Below are positions 1-9,439 of a DNA stretch of 64,000 nt, in pieces. The DNA is taken from assembly GCA_946902985.2 (NCBI GenBank), contig OX336388.2, positions 1,506,684,545 to 1,506,748,544 of the forward strand, given 5' to 3'. The stretch comes from Meconema thalassinum. Lineage: Eukaryota; Arthropoda; Insecta; Orthoptera; Tettigoniidae. A program made the position numbers and the translations under genes. Position 1 is the first letter of the stretch; each line of letters starts with the position of its first letter. The notes under the pieces are model-generated. The model did not search any database. It was not told the DNA's origin and saw nothing but the letters and a program-made list of their open reading frames with translations.

Positions 1-261
1 CCCTCCTCTCTGCTTCAAACCTCCAATAGCTTACACCAAATCGTCTTATAATGATATAATCCGCTCATTATTTCCTACATTATTTTAATAAATAATGCCA
101 TTTCATCAAACATCACACCAGTGATTAAATATACATCTCTTTCGAGGGGTTTTCACCAAGAAACTCCCTGTACAGATCTCTGGTTCGCTCCCTGGCGGAA
201 CCTTTTTACTGAGATCACAGTCTCTGAGAACCATGTTCGATTCCAGTCAGCATAACCCCAT
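1..261 (+). pseudogene. Capsid-like gene of virus-like element, left part (broken, enters from left edge)
   Basis: Three open stretches succeed each other: 2-85 (frame 2, stop at 86), about 91-150 (frame 1) and 124-261 (frame 2). They read as ordinary protein sequence, so I interpret them as one gene with two frameshifts. The last stretch runs without a stop to position 261. After removal of the 4.9-kb insertion and one copy of its CCCCAT duplication, it continues in register with the coding piece at 5148-5364. The role is inferred only from position: it precedes BIR and PLA2 genes in an element with a protein-primed polymerase, where Polinton/adintovirus relatives keep capsid genes. I do not recognise a named capsid domain. 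The 5' end lies outside the window. Confidence 0.4.
256..261. repeat. Left 6-bp target duplication CCCCAT
   Basis: CCCCAT lies immediately left of the inserted 4.9-kb unit and recurs at 5148-5153 immediately right of it. Collapsing the two copies rejoins the interrupted reading frame. Confidence 0.65.
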
Positions 262-447
262 CGGGTTCAGTAGATCGACACGTTGACCACTCACCTACCG
301 TGGCAAGCTAATGCCGCAGTAGTTAATAGGATCGTAGAACCTATACAATTATTACTTTTTTAATCATTGTACGGGTTAATCCTTTTTTGACCTTTCTCAG
401 TGACCGGTTCAATAGAACATACTGTAAGTAAGAAGAGTCTTTCATTT

Positions 448-550
448 CTGGAATATTTTGTTGATTGTTGTTGATTCTTTTATGGGCTTTGTGACATCAT
501 GTTCATGTAGCCCCGTGTACTTGGGTGTGTGTAGAATTTGTCGTCGTGCA
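448..550 (-). repeat. SINE family 1/2 tail fragment
   Basis: The stretch resembles the reverse complement of the tail shared by the SINEs at 27190-27500 and 22508-22921, including the CCAAGTACAC-like block and the AACAACAATCAAC tail. The same fragment is present in copy 2 of the large repeat near 30793-30895. Confidence 0.5.
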
Positions 551-1080
551 TGACTTAATGTACCTGCTTCACTGCTAAGCATCTTATGCATCTTAAAGAG
601 TGATTGTTGCTTCTATATAACATTACCGTGTTTGAAAAATAATGTTGCGAATATCTCAACTGTTTACGGAATTTCTTAGTTCTATTAGTAAAGTTTGGAT
701 TACTTTAGGAATAAGAGTTTACTTACAGTTCTGACTCCGAATCAGTGTTAAACAATGCTTGCAGTGCAGAATACAGGAGTCGCTAGCGCTTCTCTTGTTT
801 GCTCGTATTTTACGAGTCTAGAGTTTTATAATGCACAAATGCGAGTAAAGTTTCCCAGTTTATTCTTCGATGGAAATTATTCTTCCTTGTGAATATAAGA
901 TCCTATATTTGTGCAACATAAATTCGAATCCTTCAGCCTCATTGATCACGCCAACCAACGATTTCGCGTCAAAATTATTCCGAAAGGATCGCTAAAATTA
1001 GGTTAAGGTAGTTATCTAGTTTACTTAGTTTCAAAATGTATATCATATAAATCACAACATAATATTTTCAATCTTGAAAT

Positions 1081-1465
1081 ACTTTGCCCTACGGTTTAGC
1101 CGTGCTTGTTAATTTGTGTACCACTACCACGAGAACAGCTGCATTAAGTTCGAAGATCGAAGGTTCGAATCCTGGTGCTGACAGTGGCTATCCTGAGAGT
1201 GATTTTCCCCATTGTTTTTCACACTCCTGGTACCTTACTTCAAGTCCCGGGGCTTCTAACTCATCTATGTCCCTACTACAGTAATACACACTACTACAGT
1301 CATATAAATGCAGGTTATCTGACAAAATATACAAGCACTCAACTACATGGGGTTGATGACCAAGATGTCCCAAAGGTGCAGATGACCTCACTATTCCGCC
1401 CCTTTAAACCTCAATAACTAACTAACTAACTAAATAACCAGATGTCCCAAGCCCCTTAAATTAAC
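1081..1465 (+). repeat. SINE family 1
   Basis: The head contains an RNA polymerase III B-box-like GGTTCGAATCC. It is followed by the body block ACACACTACTACAGTCA and by TTATCTGACAAAAT, and ends in a CCAAGCCCCTTAAATTAACAACAA tail. The same order recurs at 21880-22143, 27190-27500 and 31426-31810, which defines a dispersed tRNA-derived SINE family. A short TAAC-repeat stretch lies inside the tail. Confidence 0.75.
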
Positions 1466-1470
1466 AACAA

Positions 1471-1680
1471 GGGGCGTGGTGGCGCAGCGGTTAAGCTGTG
1501 TGCCTCTCACCAAGGTGGACCGGGTTCGATTCCTGGTCAATGCATGTGAGATTGTCGAAGTGAAATGCCATGTCCTGTTGTTCGGATTCCACGTAAAAAG
1601 GAGGTCCCGTGGCTCATGTTCTCGCGAATAACGGTCACGTTAAACTACAAGCTTGCTTGCTTGCTTGAATTAACAACAAC
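1471..1680 (+). repeat. tRNA-derived SINE (G-G-G-G-C-G-T-G-G-T-G-G-C head)
   Basis: It begins with a tRNA-like head: A-box GTGGCGCAGCGGTTAAGC and B-box GGGTTCGATTCC about 35 bases apart, as in tRNA-derived SINEs. A GCTT-rich stretch and an AATTAACAACAAC tail follow. An identical copy sits at 31816-32025 inside the second large repeat. Confidence 0.75.
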
Positions 1681-1911
1681 ACCTCGAAATACGAAATTTA
1701 TTGTTTTTCTGTCGGGCAACACGATTGCACCCAATTGCAATGGCTGATTACTTGCGGGAACAGTTATCATAGGTTAATGGGAGACAACACGGATTTCGAC
1801 AAGGGTGCTCATGTGCTAGACAAGGGAGTGTAAAATGATTTTTTATTTAGTCAATTTACCCTCTAGGTTGGTGGTTCCCACGGACTCAGCGAGGGAACTC
1901 ACCACTACCGC

Positions 1912-2213
1912 CTACGCAGTAGCGTTTCCGATGAAGACTATGCACATGCATGTCAAGTTTGGCGAGTGTTTGGCATGAAGGGCTAAGTGAATATGCTTTG
2001 CATTACCTAAAACTGGATGTATTGCTGCACACCGATGTGTTTCAAAAATTCCGTGAGTTGTGTCAACACATTTACGGTCTTGACCCGGCTCACTATTATA
2101 CGAGTCCCGGGCTCTCGTTCGATGCCGCTTTAAAATACACTCAAGTGGAATTGGATTTACTCACTGATGTAGACATGGTTCTATTTTTTGAAAAGGACAT
2201 TCGTGGCGGCTTT
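1912..2213 (+). pseudogene. Captured fragment of the family B DNA polymerase gene
   Basis: About 300 bp matches, in opposite orientation, the polymerase gene at about 16100-16430. It covers the ExoIII-type YLKLDVLL block and the following DPAHYYTSPG block. The fragment keeps the reading frame past that block, whereas the long copy has lost two bases there (near 16187), so the fragment preserves a less damaged version. Its flanks belong to a different repeat: ACTCACCACTACCGCC on the left and GTCCTGGAGCCTGGAAC on the right look like two halves of one dispersed repeat that I recall from insect sequence. The polymerase piece therefore looks like foreign DNA captured inside another repeat. It is duplicated at 32257-32558. 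Confidence 0.8.
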
Positions 2214-5147
2214 GTGTCCTGGAGCCTGGAACATCTGGTCGGAATGGGTACAACTGGGGAGGTGTGATCAGCACTTCGCCCAGGTGGCCTAACCTGCAAA
2301 GCGAACAGGGGCCTCATGAGGGATGGGAAGGGATGGAAGATTGGGATGGATAGGCGAGGAAGAGGGAAGGAGGCGGCCGTGGCCTTACAGTAGGTACTGC
2401 ACCCGTATCCACGTGGTCTTACCTGATGAAATCCAAAAGAAAAAGCAGGATCGTAGAATCTGGAAGCCCCGGCTGAAAATAACCCCCAAGACACCACCAC
2501 CAAGGATAGACCATGGATAGGAATACCACAAAAATTAAAAAGAATGTGATATAAAGATGCCAGTGGTCAATAAAAAAAGGAAAAATAGCCCAAAGTGAGC
2601 TACCAAGACTCTTAAAGATAATTAAATTAACCTAATCTCGGGCGCGTTAAAAAGCATCCTAGCTAATGACCCACTGGTTCTCGAAGCACATTCTAATTCG
2701 AATAGAAATCACTAAGTCATTAGTATGAATTTTAAAATTTAACAAAAGTTTATTAATTGAAACCGCAGTGTCGTGAAGTGAAAACTCTACTGAACAAAAG
2801 TTTATAACCTTATGCCTCTGCCAAAGCATGAAAAATGTTTAAGAAACAATCACCTTAATTAGGCCACACAAACTGCCTATCGTCTCATCATCATGAACGA
2901 AGTTCAAAAAAAAAAAAAAACACACAAATTAATCTGGTATTATCGTAAACCCTTTTTGATATATCTATAAAAATATTCTATTCAATCGTAGCAATTAATA
3001 TATACATATTTTACATAATTACATTTTATTTCTGAGATTTAGTTGCGCCTAGAATTATTCATCACGTTAATTTCATGTATTCATATGAATTTTTTTGGTT
3101 TCAATTTTCAAGTCCGTGCCGTCCTAAATGCCAAACAATTAAGCTAATCGGACGTCGTATTGTTAATTATATTGATTATATTTCATTTCACTTTCTCACA
3201 GATATTAGATTTTCTATCACTCAATATTTTAGTTATAAATAGCTCAAGTTTATACAAGTATTAATATTACAGTCTTTCCAATTAAACTCTATTCTAAAAA
3301 CAATTGTTACCAAATCTTAACAAATATTAACGATGTTGTTACAATACTTGGTTTCTTAAATGTTGGATTCAAAATTGTATATTAGCTTTCCACTAGCTAA
3401 AATCGTGACTCAATTTCACGTTCAAAATAATACACCGTAGTGCACTCAGCAATAGCTCTAAAGCTAATTCAGTGCTGGAAAAATTGATATTGACTATCCA
3501 CATATGTCATATATCTCCTAAACTGCAATCCAAATACGCATACAAAATTCCATTATTACCATATCATCGCTAAACAGCTCTTAATAAATTCCAAACATTA
3601 CGAATATTACACAAGTTTTTATAGAATCATGGATAAATATGTTGCTTCAAATTAGCCAAAAGTTAAAGTGTCGAGAATAATCTTTATCAGAACAATGATA
3701 AAATATTGTATTCACAAGTCCAAATAACTGTGTGAGAATTCGAAGTCTGTCACCTCGATTATGACGTACATATATTTTAAACATTTCTCTCTTTACATTA
3801 CATATCATCACTAATTACATTTTCTCAAACAAAGTATTTCTTTCGTATATCTCAACCGACCATTGTGAAAAGAACGATTCAGTTTTCGCATAATTGAAAA
3901 TAATTCCACTGGAGATCCTCCTCAAAGGAAAACACGTCAAAACTACAGCATGGGAAAGAGCCTATCTTGAGAAGGTACAAATTAACCATTAGATTTGAAC
4001 GCTAAAAAGTTGGAGTTTCCCACAAGAATCCACAAAAATTTAAAAAACTGAACGAGCTCACAAAGGGAGTCAAAATTAAAAGAATTTCAAAAAATCTGGA
4101 TTACCAGAAATAAATTCGCACAATCGCACAGAATCATACTAGAAATCACTATGTTCCATGTCTATGCTCATTCTGCCAAAAATATAGACCTGAATGTCTA
4201 TCTAATAACTTGCATGAGCTTTCAAAAATATATTCGAAGTCAAATTCAAAAAGTCCAGAGAATTTGCTCAAATTCGAATTCACGTATACGACGGATTATG
4301 AGACATCTCATACTATAGTTAGAATTATTCTTATACAATTTTAACGTCGTCTTCTCCCTATAATTTTTCTTATGTTGTCTTCCCAACAAAATATATTCTT
4401 CTATCATATTCCCAAGCAAGGTAATGTTCAAAGTAACACTTCAATAACTACTAAATCGAACTACAAAGAGAATTACATACTCGGACAGAAATGATTAAAG
4501 AATCACCCTAGCCCTCGTCTGTAATTCTTAACTACTCTAATCAAAATTGGTGAAAAGGAACATTCAAAAGCATGACAAATTCATACTGTCTACTAAAAGA
4601 AAACTTCCAGCTACCTTGTTGAAGTTCTAGTTGAATGAAGTGAGAATGCTATAACACATACTCCTGCCTGGGATCGAACCATATCTGCTCAGCTGTACCG
4701 ATCACGAAACGACTGGATATCAAGTAGACCCGATTACCGTTCGCGAAACGAGACGAAGCTAACAGATGTTCATTTGACAAAGTTCATACTTCTTTCACTT
4801 GCTAGAGAACACGACAACATTGATGTAGTAAGCCAAGCCAGTTTCATTATGTAGCAGTACAAATTGTCATTCAGACTTTCATAGTCTCTTCAATCTTCTT
4901 TTATAAATCCTCATACTATAGTTGCTCATATTGGAATCAAGTAACCATCCTGAGTATTCAACGCTGCTATGTGTTACATTTCTTGCCTGTGTTTAGCCCA
5001 TATTCTGCATCTTCATAACGTAGCAATATCTCTCTCTCTTTATATCATCTATGACAATCATGGCTAAAGCTGTTTATTCTGTACTGCAATGTAGAACACG
5101 ATGTTGTACCATTGGCTTAATAAGAAGTTGTCATACGTGACTGCAAG
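2214..5147. other. Non-coding remainder of repeat unit, copy 1
   Basis: Positions 2214-2520 are GC-richer repeat sequence, and 2521-5147 is AT-rich with no supported gene. A tRNA-like B-box on the minus strand (CCTGGGATCGAACC, about 4667-4680) suggests a SINE remnant near 4640-4740. Nothing else is recognisable. Confidence 0.4.
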
Positions 5148-5364
5148 CCCCATGCTGCTACCCAAAGCGTTTAAGGCAAGGGTGCCACTGATTGTCTTTG
5201 ACTGTTCTTACCTGAAAGAGTATGTCAAGCCATCCAATATTGACATTCGACTAGATTTTGAAACGCATGACAATGTATCAGCCAATACGACAGCCTACTG
5301 TTTGATTATTCATCACAAACAAGTCAAATATTATCCACTGTCCAACCAAGTGACGAGTGTATAA
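5148..5364 (+). pseudogene. Capsid-like gene, right (C-terminal) part
   Basis: This is the C-terminal coding part of the gene whose left part ends at 261. The ATG at 5101 lies in the inserted unit and is not its true start; viral sequence begins at 5148 with the second CCCCAT copy. About 70 residues follow, including VPLIVFDCSYLKEYV and IDIRLDFETHDNV, ending at a TAA (5362-5364) that overlaps the TATA box of the next gene. Compact beta-rich sequence and its place before BIR and PLA2 genes suggest a structural protein, but I cannot assign a domain. Confidence 0.45.
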
Positions 5365-5396
5365 ATAACAGGTCAACCAACGTCAAGCCGCTCAGT
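5360..5396 (+). promoter_or_regulatory. TATA + TCAGT initiator-like promoter of the BIR gene
   Basis: TATAAATA (5360-5367) is followed about 34 bases later by TCAGT (5392-5396), two bases before the BIR gene ATG. A TATA box plus a CAGT initiator is the standard arthropod RNA polymerase II core and matches insect-virus early promoters. The short or absent leader is unusual. Confidence 0.45.
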
Positions 5397-5397
5397 C

Positions 5398-5934
5398 ATG
5401 TCTTGCTTTAAAGCATCAAGAGAAGTCACATCCATGAATTTAAACTCTGAGGAACAACGTTTCAAGAATTTTGCAACATGGCCAGTGCCATTCATAAACC
5501 CTCAAGCCTTGGCGGCCGCTGGATTCTACTATTTAAAACCAATAGATGAAGACAAATGTGTCTTTTGTCCCTTCATCATAGACCAATGGCAAGAGAGCGA
5601 TGAACCCATGCAGGAACATCAGCGCTGGTCACCTGCCTGCCCCTACCTGTGCAGAATGGAGGTGGGAAATATACCCTGTCATTCAAGCTATCCCTCACTC
5701 GTGCCTCTGAGTGATGAAAGCAAAACAAGTTACGATACGTGTGGACTGTATGGTGTCAACGGTGCTTCAGCAAGCAGCTCACCGTCAAAAACGCCTAGTT
5801 TAGAGACATTGGAACATCATCGGTGTTATGGACGTTACAAACACAAGAGACTATATTGTTGTATCAGTTGGTATCGGCCTTATCCCAAAATGACAAAAGC
5901 CTCTAAGACGTGTTATGATAATAACATGATGTAA
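5398..5934 (+). CDS. Single-BIR inhibitor-of-apoptosis-like protein
   Basis: The 178-residue open frame starts at an ATG just downstream of a TATA/initiator pair; an alternative ATG in frame is at 5431. Residues about 20-85 form one BIR domain: an RF..FATWP start, an ALAAAGFYY core, then zinc ligands CVFC, EHQRW and C in SPACPYL. This is the CX2C...HX6C pattern of IAP proteins, which bind caspases or IAP antagonists. The C-terminal half is serine- and tyrosine-rich with no RING finger, so ubiquitin ligase activity is not expected. DNA viruses of arthropods carry such genes. The frame is intact, unlike its neighbours, but its small size makes chance survival possible. Confidence 0.75.
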   Translation: MSCFKASREVTSMNLNSEEQRFKNFATWPVPFINPQALAAAGFYYLKPIDEDKCVFCPFIIDQWQESDEPMQEHQRWSPACPYLCRMEVGNIPCHSSYPSLVPLSDESKTSYDTCGLYGVNGASASSSPSKTPSLETLEHHRCYGRYKHKRLYCCISWYRPYPKMTKASKTCYDNNMM

Positions 5935-6090
5935 TACTTAAATTCTTATTTTTTTTCATGTATCCTGTCCTACCCTAACCTCAATTCTTTATTTCAATCT
6001 AGCATGGCAGGTAAGTCCATGTCATGACCACACCTTAGTGGCCAATGGTTAGTCAGTCGTCAGTTGAACTTGGTCCAGGCAAGCGGCAAC
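5935..6090 (+). other. Short intergenic stretch with splice-like signals
   Basis: A pyrimidine-rich run ending TTTCAATCTAG (about 5993-6003) and a donor-like CAGGTAAGT (about 6007-6015) occur here. They could belong to a spliced leader of the next gene, but I could not find a joining scheme that keeps frame, so no intron is called. Confidence 0.25.
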
Positions 6091-6535
6091 ATGTTGCCCA
6101 CACTCATTGTGGATTGCCAAGGGTTTAAAATTGGTGACAACAAATTTATATTTAAACAAGTGGCCATTATCGATTGTACCACGTTTTGGATATCGCAAGC
6201 TACGCATTTGCTATTTAAACCGCCCCATGCTTTTGATTTGTTGTGTGAAAAAGACCGTAAACAAACCCAGTGGATTGAAAATCATAGGCGACTAGTCTGG
6301 AATCAAGGAACCATATTTGGACGTGGTCATGAAAGCACACTTGTCCTCGGCCAATGTGGTATTTGTGAAAGGTAATGAAAAACGTGAATGGTTGCAACCA
6401 ATTTTGGCGTCTTACTGTCAATGTATCGACCTCATGGAGTTGGGCTGCCCTTCCCTGCAAACGCTGATGGATACTTGTTCCTGTGGCAACATTACCCATA
6501 CAGCCCTAGCACATGAGTGGCATCTCTTTCATTAG
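6091..6535 (+). pseudogene. Conserved-looking protein of virus-like element, frameshifted
   Basis: The coding starts at ATG 6091 in frame 1 and shifts to frame 2 between about 6317 and 6345, ending at TAG 6533. The first half has LIVDCQGF, then FKQVAI, then LLFKPPHAF. The second half has NVVFVKG, CIDLMELGCPSL and a Cys/His-rich end. The alternation of a VD-containing first strand, a central LVWNQG block and a terminal Cys/His cluster recalls insect mobile-element proteins of unknown function. An RNase H-like/exonuclease fold is possible but only a guess. It lies between the BIR and PLA2 genes on the same strand. Confidence 0.5.
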
Positions 6536-6652
6536 TTGACCACCCATGCCTGCTGGGAGTTGTTAAATAAAATTATAACTCAAGATTTACCTGTGAATGA
6601 CGCCAGTGAGATTTCTACAAGCGACGTGTAAACATCTACAGCACGTGATACC

Positions 6653-6820
6653 ATGGAGAAAGGCAATGCTACGGACAAAGCCATCGGCACGTTCTTTGTG
6701 TGCAAAAAGAAACTAGACAGTTTTACCAAAGAGGAACTCCTGGCGCTGCCCAAGTCGTTCATTTATTATGTGGCCGCCAACGCAGTGAAAGAAATCTGGG
6801 AACATGTACCAAAATCATGA
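6653..6820 (+). CDS. Small open frame, 55 residues, unknown
   Basis: ATG 6653 to TGA 6818-6820 encodes a 55-residue lysine-rich product containing TFFVCKKKLDSF and LLALPKSFIYYVAANAVKEIW. It is in the same frame as the second half of the preceding gene and as the PLA2 gene; this frame is interrupted from 6346 to 7468 only by stops at 6533, 6630ish and 6818. It may be an independent small gene or a remnant of one long protein broken by point nonsense changes. No domain is recognised. Confidence 0.35.
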   Translation: MEKGNATDKAIGTFFVCKKKLDSFTKEELLALPKSFIYYVAANAVKEIWEHVPKS

Positions 6821-7018
6821 ACTCAAGACCCTTTGTTGAGTGAATTGCAGTCCTGTACGGATTATGATCACCATAAGCAAGTGGCCATGGCAAAAATACC
6901 CTCTATGCGTCAGTGCGTGACTTGTCAGTTAGTGAAACTGTATCACGGTCATAAAAGTTCGTGTAAAGACTTTGTTGAATCATTCCACGGGTGTCAAGGC
7001 GAGAAAAGCAACAACAAT

Positions 7019-7058
<40 letters not shown>

Positions 7059-7468
7059 TACACAAACATCGTCCACAGAGGAGGAGGAAGACCAAACCTT
7101 TTTACCATCAATGGAAAAGGATATGCCAGACCTGTACTGGCAATGGCGTCATTGACAAAGTGATTCAATACTTACCTTTCGAAATCCATCTTCCAGGTTA
7201 CCGTTTTTGTGGCCCTGGAACTCATCTTGAAAAACGTTTGCAGCGTGGTTATGTACCCATTAATCTTTTGGATCAAGCATGCAAAGAACATGACCTATCT
7301 TATCGCCACAGTCATCCTGGTTTAAGACATGTGGCAGATAAATTGTTATTGAAAAAAGCTAAACGACGTTTCACATCCTGTGATTCCTCAGTGGGCGAAA
7401 GGATGGCAGCCCTGATTGTGATGAGTGCTATGAAAGGAAAGTTGATGATGCATGGACCTAAACATTGA
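6821..7468 (+). CDS. Parvovirus-type phospholipase A2 domain protein
   Basis: The frame is open from 6821 to TGA at 7466-7468. There is no ATG at its beginning; the first in-frame ATG is at 6887. The N-terminal part has a Cys pair (CVTCQLV) and a His/Cys-rich segment. It is followed by an Asn run from an AAC microsatellite, then a PLA2 core: calcium-loop-like YRFCGPGTHL and the catalytic dyad in LDQACKEHDLSY. Such domains in parvovirus VP1 and in adintovirus-like elements breach endosomal membranes during entry. Here the protein should be a minor virion component if ever expressed. The basic KKAKRR after the active site fits a virion-associated protein. Core active-site residues are intact. 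Confidence 0.75.
7008..7058 (+). repeat. AAC microsatellite inside the PLA2 gene
   Basis: About 16 AAC-type triplets encode a run of asparagines between the Cys/His-rich N-terminal part and the PLA2 domain. This is probably a post-integration expansion. Confidence 0.85.
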
Positions 7469-7526
7469 CGAATTGAGGTGTGAGGAATTGGGATTTGTTT
7501 GTATTCTATTTTTTCTTTTGTCAATC

Positions 7527-7531
7527 CCTAT
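7527..7531. repeat. Target duplication CCTAT, left of BEL/Pao element
   Basis: CCTAT precedes the 5' LTR and is repeated at 13735-13739 directly after the 3' LTR. Five base pairs is usual for BEL/Pao elements. Confidence 0.85.
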
Positions 7532-7776
7532 TGTATGGTGCTGCTCCCTATATTAACGGTAGTTCACCCAGTGCCCACGTACGGCAGCGCCCGTAGCACG
7601 GTCGGGTATCTTGCGTATTCCGTGTAATGCCATATCTTTGACTTCATGAGCTCCTTGGCTTATATTATTGTATATTGTCCTCTTATGTTCCAGTTAGTTT
7701 TAAGATAATAAACGTCGTAATTAATTAAATGTGTAATTCCCTTATGAGCTACCAGAGAGAATGTTTGCACACAACA
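7532..7776 (+). repeat. 5' LTR of BEL/Pao element
   Basis: The 245 bp from TGTATGGTGCTGC to TTTGCACACAACA correspond end to end with 13490-13734. The sequence TGCTGCTCCC near the start and the short U3 are shared by both LTRs. Confidence 0.92.
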
Positions 7777-7781
7777 TTTTT

Positions 7782-7799
7782 TGGTCCTTCCGATTGCCG
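7782..7799 (+). promoter_or_regulatory. Probable primer binding site
   Basis: TGGTCCTTCCGATTGCCG begins five bases after the 5' LTR. The initial TGG complements a tRNA CCA end. I do not identify the tRNA. Confidence 0.5.
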
Positions 7800-7924
7800 C
7801 ATATAGGTGAACTACGTAACCATCTACGAAAATTGCTAACTTGGTTGGGTTAGAGAGCACAGAACTACATCAGTAAGTACATTCTGGTTCAACATTTCCT
7901 TTGTCCTTTGCTTACCGGGTCATC

Positions 7925-9390
7925 ATGGATACCAATCAAAAACGTGTATTGACAAAGAAAAGAGCAGTCATCAAATCTCGCGCGACTCGCTGAAGTACAT
8001 TCGTGAATGAATTTGCAGGTGGGAATTTTAACGATATAAAGCTTAGGAAGCAATCAGTGGCGAGTTTAATGGATGAGTATAATGACATTCAGATACAAAT
8101 GGAAATCGATGATGCTGAAAACGAATCACATGATCTAGATCTTAGACCATGAATTCAATAGATGGCTGATGACGTCACATTGTTGAAACCAACATCTCGA
8201 TCAGCTGACTGAAGGGAACTGGGGATAGTGATAATAGAATTATCCAATATGTAGCTCCTTTTGTATTCTTTGACGTTGCTGAGCATTCGCAATTAGCCAA
8301 TTGTAGTCGGTCTTGAGCCATTACCCTTCAGTCAGCTGATCGAGATGTTGGTTTCACGTCACAGTACAGGCGCAGTGTGGCAATGCGCCCTCTATTGTAT
8401 TTATGCTCTAAGATCTAGATAGAGCAGCCTTTGATGATTTATGCTTGGACATTAAGTCAAAAATGGAAACACTATTGTGCCCCAAACATACACAACTACC
8501 TCCGCCTGTAAATAGTGATAACATGAGCAATAGTTGTGCACTAAAACTTCCAACTATTTCACTACCCAAGTTCAATGGCGCTCTACAAGATTTCATGCAT
8601 TTCTATGACACCTTTGTAGCGCTGATCATCAATAATGAAACAATCACAGACATTCAAAGATACTATTAACTTCTATCAAGCTTGTCTGGGGAACCTCACC
8701 ACCTCAATGAAAATTTACCAATTTCACATGATAACTTCAAGGTCACCTGGGAATTGATTCGCAGTCAGTATCACAATCCCAGACTTATATCAGATCTCCA
8801 CATCACGGAATTGTTGTCACTCCCTAATGCAAAGCACGATTCTCCTAAGGAGCTGCGTTTGCTAATAAATCAACTTAGCAGCAACTTAAATGCCATAGAA
8901 GCTTTAAAAATCGAAACGCCCTTACATGACCTCATGCTGTCGCACTTAGTTTTGGAGAGAATCAGTCTCAATCTCAGGAAGCAATGGGAGAACGGTACGT
9001 CAAATGAAACGCACGCCAACTTGAAGGACTTAATTCAATTCTTGGAAAACAATTGCCAAACTTTAGAAATAGTCACGTCCAACAAGTCAGCTGCTGTAAC
9101 CCAAGATGAGGTCAAGCATGGTACAAGTTCAAGGGGGCCACACCGAACTTTCGTCACCACGTCACCTTATTGTGTGCTATGTAAGACAGCTCACAGTCTG
9201 CATAAATGCCCCAAATTTAAGTAAATTGATGTAAATAGTCGGGTAAGTGTTGTGAGGGAACATAATCTTTGTTTCAATTGCTTGAGAAGTGACCATGTAG
9301 CCAATAATTGCAACTCAGGCAACTGCAGAACATGTAATAAACGTCACCACACATTGTTACATATACACCAGAATATGAACAGTACTGCGC
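7925..9390 (+). pseudogene. BEL/Pao gag remnant
   Basis: The frame starts at ATG 7925 and has an early TGA near 7991. It is interrupted by a 278-bp TA-flanked MITE (8138-8415) and resumes at 8418 with the frame exactly restored if the MITE and one TA are removed. The Pao-type capsid block LPKFNG...FYDTF lies at about 8557-8620. A TAA at 8667 breaks the usual YYxLLSSLSGEP block. A TAA at 9222 precedes a zinc knuckle CFNCLRSDHVANNC (about 9270-9315; CX2CX4HX4C) and a second Cys/His cluster. Nucleic-acid binding during particle assembly would be its role; three nonsense changes silence it. Confidence 0.85.
8138..8415. mobile_element. 278-bp TA-type MITE inside BEL gag
   Basis: The ends are inverted repeats: GATCTTAGACCATGAATTC on the left against the reverse complement of the right end. 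They extend about 90 bp per side with a gap, including a CCAACATCTCGATCAGCTGA block (8190ff and complement near 8335-8355). TA dinucleotides (8136-8137 and 8416-8417) flank it. Excision of the element plus one TA restores the gag frame, confirming the borders. It has no coding capacity; Tc1/mariner-mobilised is the best guess. Confidence 0.85.
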
Positions 9391-9439
9391 TACCCCGGTA
9401 CTAAATGCATCCCAGCAGCAAGCATATTGTTCTGTCAAA

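Larger units (their letters stand above)
262..5147. mobile_element. 4.9-kb duplicated unit, copy 1, inserted in capsid-like gene
   Basis: The stretch from about 269 to 5147 is nearly identical to 30614-35438. By eye there are scattered mismatches and small indels, with one indel of about 58 bp near 4182. It is flanked by a perfect 6-bp direct repeat (256-261 and 5148-5153), and its removal joins two coding halves in frame, so this copy is an insertion. The first bases (262-268) do not match copy 2 well. No terminal inverted repeats, poly(A) tail or transposase are visible. It carries passenger repeats: a SINE (1081-1465), a tRNA-type SINE (1471-1680) and a captured DNA polymerase piece (1912-2213). 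The element class is unresolved; a 6-bp duplication is compatible with Polintons, some LTR elements, or a staggered-break copy insertion. Confidence 0.7.

Noticed and set aside
1471..1560. Genuine tRNA genes at SINE heads (also 22508, 28850, 37350, 30581)
   Set aside because: A- and B-boxes are present but the cloverleaf arms do not close well and each is fused to a repeated SINE body.
2141..2520. Open frames on both strands across the captured polymerase fragment and its flank
   Set aside because: They run from the polymerase piece into unrelated repeat sequence; only 1912-2213 has homology.
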